This document shows positions 60,560 through 64,000 of a stretch of DNA of 64,000 nucleotides, in pieces. The stretch lies in assembly GCA_026724425.1 (NCBI GenBank), contig JAIUCV010000008.1, forward strand, positions 26,613,470 through 26,677,469, given 5' to 3'. A model generated the notes under the pieces. It was not told the DNA's origin. It saw nothing but the letters and a program-made list of their open reading frames with translations, and ran no database searches. The position numbers and the translations under genes were made by a program. Each line of letters starts with the position of its first letter. Position 1 is the first letter of the stretch. The DNA is from Erythrophleum ivorense (lineage: Eukaryota > Streptophyta > Magnoliopsida > Fabales > Fabaceae).

Positions 60560-60900
60560 GGCAATCAAGTATGGCAATATTTGCAAATATCCAGTTTATT
60601 CCAATGATCAGATTAATATTAATAAGAGGCATACAAATCAAGTTAAGTGTGATAAAATAATGGTTAAATTAGATTACACAATTCAAACATGCATGGGAGG
60701 TAATGGCTTAGTTTCTTGTAAGGGTAGATACATACTAATTATAAGGTAATGCATATATGCTTAGACCTAACCTCTTAGCATATTCATAGGATATGAAAGA
60801 ATAACTAGCACTCAAATCAAATAATGCATTTATAATACAATCATTGATCTTAATAGTACCTTAGATCAGACTCAGGGATTTGCTAGTCTCTTACTGTGTT
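60560..60900 (-). pseudogene. gypsy aspartic protease remnant
   Basis: The minus translation reads GTIKINDCIINALFDLSASYSF and then SYEYAKRLGL, matching the pattern GTI...ALFDTGASHSFIS..FAKRLGL of gypsy proteases. The active-site triad position at 60804-60821 reads D-L-S where the family has D-T-G (or D-S-G). The catalytic Asp is present but the following two residues are lost. It sits between gag and RT as expected. Confidence 0.72.
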
Positions 60901-60964
60901 AGGCAAAGACTCTACCCTGAGTCTGAGGTTTGGGTGCAGGAGCTACCTCCTTCTGTTACATGTA

Positions 60965-61060
60965 ATGTCTCACTATATGTCCTAGTCTACCATACCTGTA
61001 ACAGATGTTTTGGTCTATATAACATGGTTTACCTTCGTGATTTCTACCACACTGACTGTT
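60965..61060 (-). pseudogene. gag zinc-knuckle remnant
   Basis: The minus translation shows N-S-Q-C-G-R-N-H-E-G-K-P-C followed by I-C-Y-R-Y-G-R-L-G-H-I-V-R-H-Y. The second part aligns with CYxCGxxGHxxRxC, with the second and last Cys replaced by Tyr. In the first part the first Cys of CxxC is Asn. The plus frame 60880-61089 is a shadow of this stretch. Confidence 0.75.
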
Positions 61061-61199
61061 GGCTACTGAAGTGGAACTACCTATGCTAGATTGAGTTAGT
61101 TTCTTTCTGCCCTTTCCTCTTCAGTTCCACTATCCTCTACCACCTCTTTTACTGCTACTGATGGCTGGTATCTCTTCATGTGGCCTCTTGCTATCAGGG

Positions 61200-62050
61200 A
61201 CGGGAGGCTTTGCACTAAACTATATGCATCGTTCTTAAATTTGCTTATATGACTCGGTAAACTTCCACTAGGGCATTAATTTCCCTAATCCTTTAGGGTA
61301 CCACTCTATTTTTGATCTCTGGTAATAGCCCATTCTCTAACTTGTCTGCTCTTTACCTTTCATCATCATGCTTTTGGAGGTAAGATGAATATTTGGAGAG
61401 CTCTATAAATTTAGCCACATACTGATCAACTGACTTTCCCTCTGTCTGCCTCAGGAGGACAAATTTTGACTCCTTCTCATCTTGAATGGAACTAGGAAAA
61501 TACTATTCATAAAATGTCTATAAGAAAGTTTTCCAGTTAATCAGGAGATTCTTTGACTTTATAATCAGTTCAATGCTTCTCCACCAGTAATAAGCTTCTT
61601 TCTCTAGCTGAAATATCACCATCATGGCCTTTTGCTCAGACATGCACTCTATAACCCTGAATATTTTTTCTAACTGTATAATCTAGGCATCTATTTTTTC
61701 TATATTTAGTTCACCATCAAAGGTGGGAGGCTAGAATTTTTTGAATTGTGCTATAGTCTACTGAATGGAGGGCTACTGCTAAGTAAGAGGCATTTGAGCT
61801 GGTGGAATCTGAGAAGTTTATGGATGCTAGCCTAAAGGAACTGCCTCTGAATTCTCAGGATGGTCTGAGTGCTATGGCGGAGAAGGAGTAGGCATCTCAC
61901 TTTTTCTTTGAGCAAGCCTTTTTGTAACTACATAATCATGGCTTGCTGCTGATCCAGGCAGGCCATAATAGCCAGTAAGGCTCTGGTTGTATGATCACTA
62001 GCCTCTGGTCTAGCCTTTCTAGAAGGCCTAGCTCTCCTGGTATTCATCAT
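61200..62050 (-). pseudogene. gypsy gag remnant
   Basis: Starting with two Met codons at 62050-62045 the minus translation reads MMNTRRARPSRKARPE and continues with DQQQAMIM before a stop. Downstream are PPTFDGE, IEKIDA, LEKIFRVIECMSEQKAMM, YWWRSIE and FVLLRQTEGKSVDQYVAKFIELSKY. The last two match the retrotransposon gag domain (WW and QTxSVxxYxxxFxELxxY). There are several in-frame stops. The first Met lies about 140 bases from the primer-binding site, a normal leader length. Confidence 0.82.
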
Positions 62051-62188
62051 TTTATCTAAAACAATTTAACATGGTTTAACATAAAACATGAACATATGCC
62101 ATAAACTAGCACTCAATTCATTCATATAAATCATACATAATCGACAAATCACACCCTCAAGCCACAATCAACACTAGAATGCCTGAAC

Positions 62189-62204
62189 CTTTGCTCTGAT
62201 ACTA
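62189..62204 (-). other. primer-binding site of the gypsy element
   Basis: On the minus strand the sequence is TAGTATCAGAGCAAAG, close to TGGTATCAGAGC, the site complementary to the 3' end of initiator Met tRNA. It lies five bases inside the LTR end GGTATTACA (62210 in plus reading), as expected for the start of the internal region. Confidence 0.85.
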
Positions 62205-62209
62205 ATAAA

Positions 62210-63174
62210 TGTAATACCATATCTAGTTATTACTTAATTTACATTACAAATGACGTAAAGTGTCCATTTGCATAAAATTAGCACCTTTAGCAGCAAAAAG
62301 TACTATTATTAAAAGCTAAAATAATTCATCTTTGGCTAAATGAGTCATGTAGGCTAACCAAAGTCATCTTCCATCCATAACACACTTATTCAACTAGAAA
62401 CATTACAATTTGAATCATGAATTTTGGGTTTAGGGCATACATCCTCATTTGACAATCACACTTGCATTCTTCCACATGTTCCACATTTTGATGCAAATTT
62501 TGAAAATTCATAACTAATTCCAGAAAATTCCAAATTATGCAAATTATAACTTTCTAGAAAACTTAAGATATCATCTAACTAATATAAAAATTTCAAATTA
62601 AAAAAAATATCATTTGGCCTATGAAATGCTAATGAAACAGTAACTGGGTCGAGATTTCAGATAATGATAGACTTGAAACTTCAAAAATTCATATCTCCCT
62701 CTACGCATATCCAAATTTAGTACTCTCAGTGGCTATGGAAAGCTTATAATTCCAACTATATTATTCTAAAATTTCATAAGCATTGCACTTCATTTGGCCC
62801 ATCAAAGATACTAAAAACCAGACTGACCAAATGTATTAGTGATAATTTCTACATAATTTGGCCAACTTAAAAAAAATCATAATAAATTCTCTAGAGTTTC
62901 AAAAATTTTGTTCTTCAACTCTATGACAAGCTCTATATGAGATCTAAATTTCAACCAAATTTCATGTCAAGACTTATCCATTTGGTCTAGTTTAGGTTTA
63001 GGGAAAAATTATGTCTAAAAATAGGTACATTTGGTTCCAAATGAACCAAAATGGCTTCTTACATGTAATGGGACCACTTAAGCACGTCCAAAAGCTCAAA
63101 CACAGCATATATAAGCATCATAATAGGTTCAATTCACCATGGAACTTAAAACTATCATTTCACTTGTTTTTATA
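62210..63174 (-). mobile_element. 5' LTR (3' part) of the gypsy element, family B
   Basis: The plus-strand start TGTAATACCATATC equals the B LTR 3' ends at 27122, 32893, 50154 and the reverse of 58570. The sequence follows family B in minus sense through phrases such as AAAATTCATAACTAATTCC (62503) and CTTCAAAAATTCATATCTCC (62678). It is cut at 63174 by a TRIM element. Beyond the TRIM the B sequence runs in the opposite direction, so the 5' part of this LTR is not present here. The frame at 63011-63265 crosses the junction and is not a gene. Confidence 0.78.
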
Positions 63175-63584
63175 TGTAAAGTCCCACATCGGTTGGACGG
63201 GGCCTGTGGGTAGCCCATATAAGTGGGGGAAAATCCCTCCCCACCAAGGCACACTTTTCCCGTGAGCTAACCAAGAAGGGACAAACCCCAACGAATCGGG
63301 AAGGTAGGGTCAACGACCCATGAACTGGGAGGAAGAGATAATACCTTGGTGGCTCTATAAGTGTTGGTGTCAGAGCAATCTTGGCCCATGTACGACCCGA
63401 GGACGGGTCGGCCCCAAAAGGGGAGTGGATTGTAAAGTCCCATATCGGCTGGAAGAAGCCTGTGGCTAGCCCATATAAACGGGGGAGAATCCCTCCCCAC
63501 CAAGGCGCGCTTTTCCTGTGAGCTAAGCGGGAAGGGACAAATCCCAATGAACTAGAAAGGCAGGGTCAACGACCCATGAACCTG
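63175..63584 (+). mobile_element. TRIM retrotransposon (short non-autonomous LTR element)
   Basis: Two direct copies start TGTAAAGTCCCA(C/T)ATCGG at 63175 and 63431. Between them are a primer-binding site TTGGTGTCAGAGC at about 63364-63376 and a purine tract AAAAGGGGAGTGGA at 63416-63429 right before the second copy. This is the layout of terminal-repeat retrotransposons in miniature, and AAAGTCCCACATCGG is a familiar start of such elements in plants. The first repeat is about 188 bp; the second stops matching at about 63584, some 35-40 bp short. No TSD is visible (TTATA on the left). Frames at 63170-63547 and 63267-63503 on the minus strand are non-coding artefacts of this GC-richer DNA. Confidence 0.85.
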
Positions 63585-64000
63585 GACTTGCCCAAAAGGT
63601 GCCAAGACCAAGGGAAATCCATTTGGCAAATTTGGTACCCTATATAGAGCCAAAATTGACCATTATGGAACCCTATATCACTTTTCGGCCAAATGAGTTA
63701 GTCTTGACCTAAGATTTGGGATGCAATTAGGTCTCATTAAGAGATTTTTGGGAAGCTAAAGATCATAATTTTTGGAGGTCTAGAGAATATTTGATAATTT
63801 TTTAAAGTTGGCAAAATTTATGTTTCTGGTTTGCTGCACTATCATTTGGTCCGAAATTAAACTCTGTCACCTGAGCCTCAAATGATGTCCAATTTCTATG
63901 AAATTTTATACAGAGAAACTAGACAATCACAATGACTCGTGTCAACTAGAAGCACCTCATTTGGAGGTCTAGAGAGAAAGATATGGATTTTTGAAGTTTC
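63585..64000 (+). mobile_element. family B LTR piece in plus sense, running off the window
   Basis: The sequence matches the plus-sense B3 copy near 40700-41100, including GAAATTTTATACA(C)AGAAACTAGA (63899) and ACCTCATTT(G/A)GAGGTCTAGAGAG (63954). It is therefore inverted relative to the B piece at 62210-63174. Confidence 0.75.

Larger units (their letters stand above)
59106..62205 (-). mobile_element. decayed Ty3/gypsy internal region (gag-PR-RT-RNase H)
   Basis: Read on the minus strand from the primer-binding site near 62200, the order is gag (from about 62050), zinc-knuckle segment, protease, reverse transcriptase and RNase H, then an abrupt end at about 59106. Integrase and chromodomain, which follow RNase H in this superfamily, are missing, as is the 3' LTR. 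The RT wording (LFVKKKDGSLRLCI, FFKIDLRPGYHQ, FLVMPFGLMNA) is that of plant Ty3/gypsy elements. The adjoining LTR at 62210 is of family B, so this is the only coding material in the window that can be tied to one of the solo-LTR families. Stops and frameshifts occur throughout. Confidence 0.88.

Noticed and set aside
63170..63547. 125-codon minus frame with Trp/Gly/Pro-rich sequence
   Set aside because: It spans both repeats of the TRIM element; its repeated wording reflects the duplicated terminal repeats, not a protein.

Overview
The window looks like plant nuclear DNA from a repeat-rich heterochromatic region, probably of a eudicot. It is AT-rich, has no convincing host gene, rRNA, tRNA or CRISPR array, and is built almost entirely of long terminal repeats (LTRs) of Ty3/gypsy-type retrotransposons. 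Species cannot be named from the sequence. All open reading frames are short (172 codons at most), and the longer ones lie inside LTRs.

I sorted the LTRs by their ends, interior motifs and 5-bp target-site duplications (TSDs). Family A is about 2.75-3.05 kb, has a sense start TGTAACRYCC and carries GTAAGT units and a GCCRYGGC-type array. Family B is about 2.9-3.8 kb, has a sense start TGTAACRMC and a 3' end of the form TATGGTRTTACA. C and D are relatives with ends TGTAACATCC and TGTCATACC...TGACA. Family names are mine. Most copies are solo LTRs with no internal coding region. Perfect 5-bp TSDs support eight intervals: 2658-5407, 8049-10861, 10956-14893, 19591-22780, 23977-27101, 28587-43285, 28597-31454 and 38807-41756. 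A ninth is 47631-54271. Others have TSDs with one or two differences.

Layout. 1-2657: unidentified AT-rich DNA with a pyrimidine-rich, CACGTG-rich block. 2658-5407: solo LTR A. 5413-7000: unidentified purine-rich DNA. 7000-15138: a D LTR broken by an A LTR and a C LTR. 15139-27121: older plus-strand LTR pieces broken by further LTRs. 27122-45302: a nest in which B contains A, which contains two A copies and a B, one of those A copies containing another B. 45308-47630: very AT-rich DNA with degenerate tandem units. 47631-54271: LTR A with a B LTR inside. 55201-58570: probable LTR B. 58655-59105: Ty1/copia integrase remnant on the plus strand. 59106-62205: decayed Ty3/gypsy gag-protease-RT-RNase H on the minus strand, with its primer-binding site next to a B-type LTR at 62210. 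63175-63584: a TRIM element flanked by B LTR pieces in opposite orientations.

Nothing here works as a gene set today; every coding remnant has stops, frameshifts or lost catalytic residues. The main interest is the insertion history, a short inverted repeat kept in the LTRs of every family, and self-complementary motif arrays inside the LTRs.
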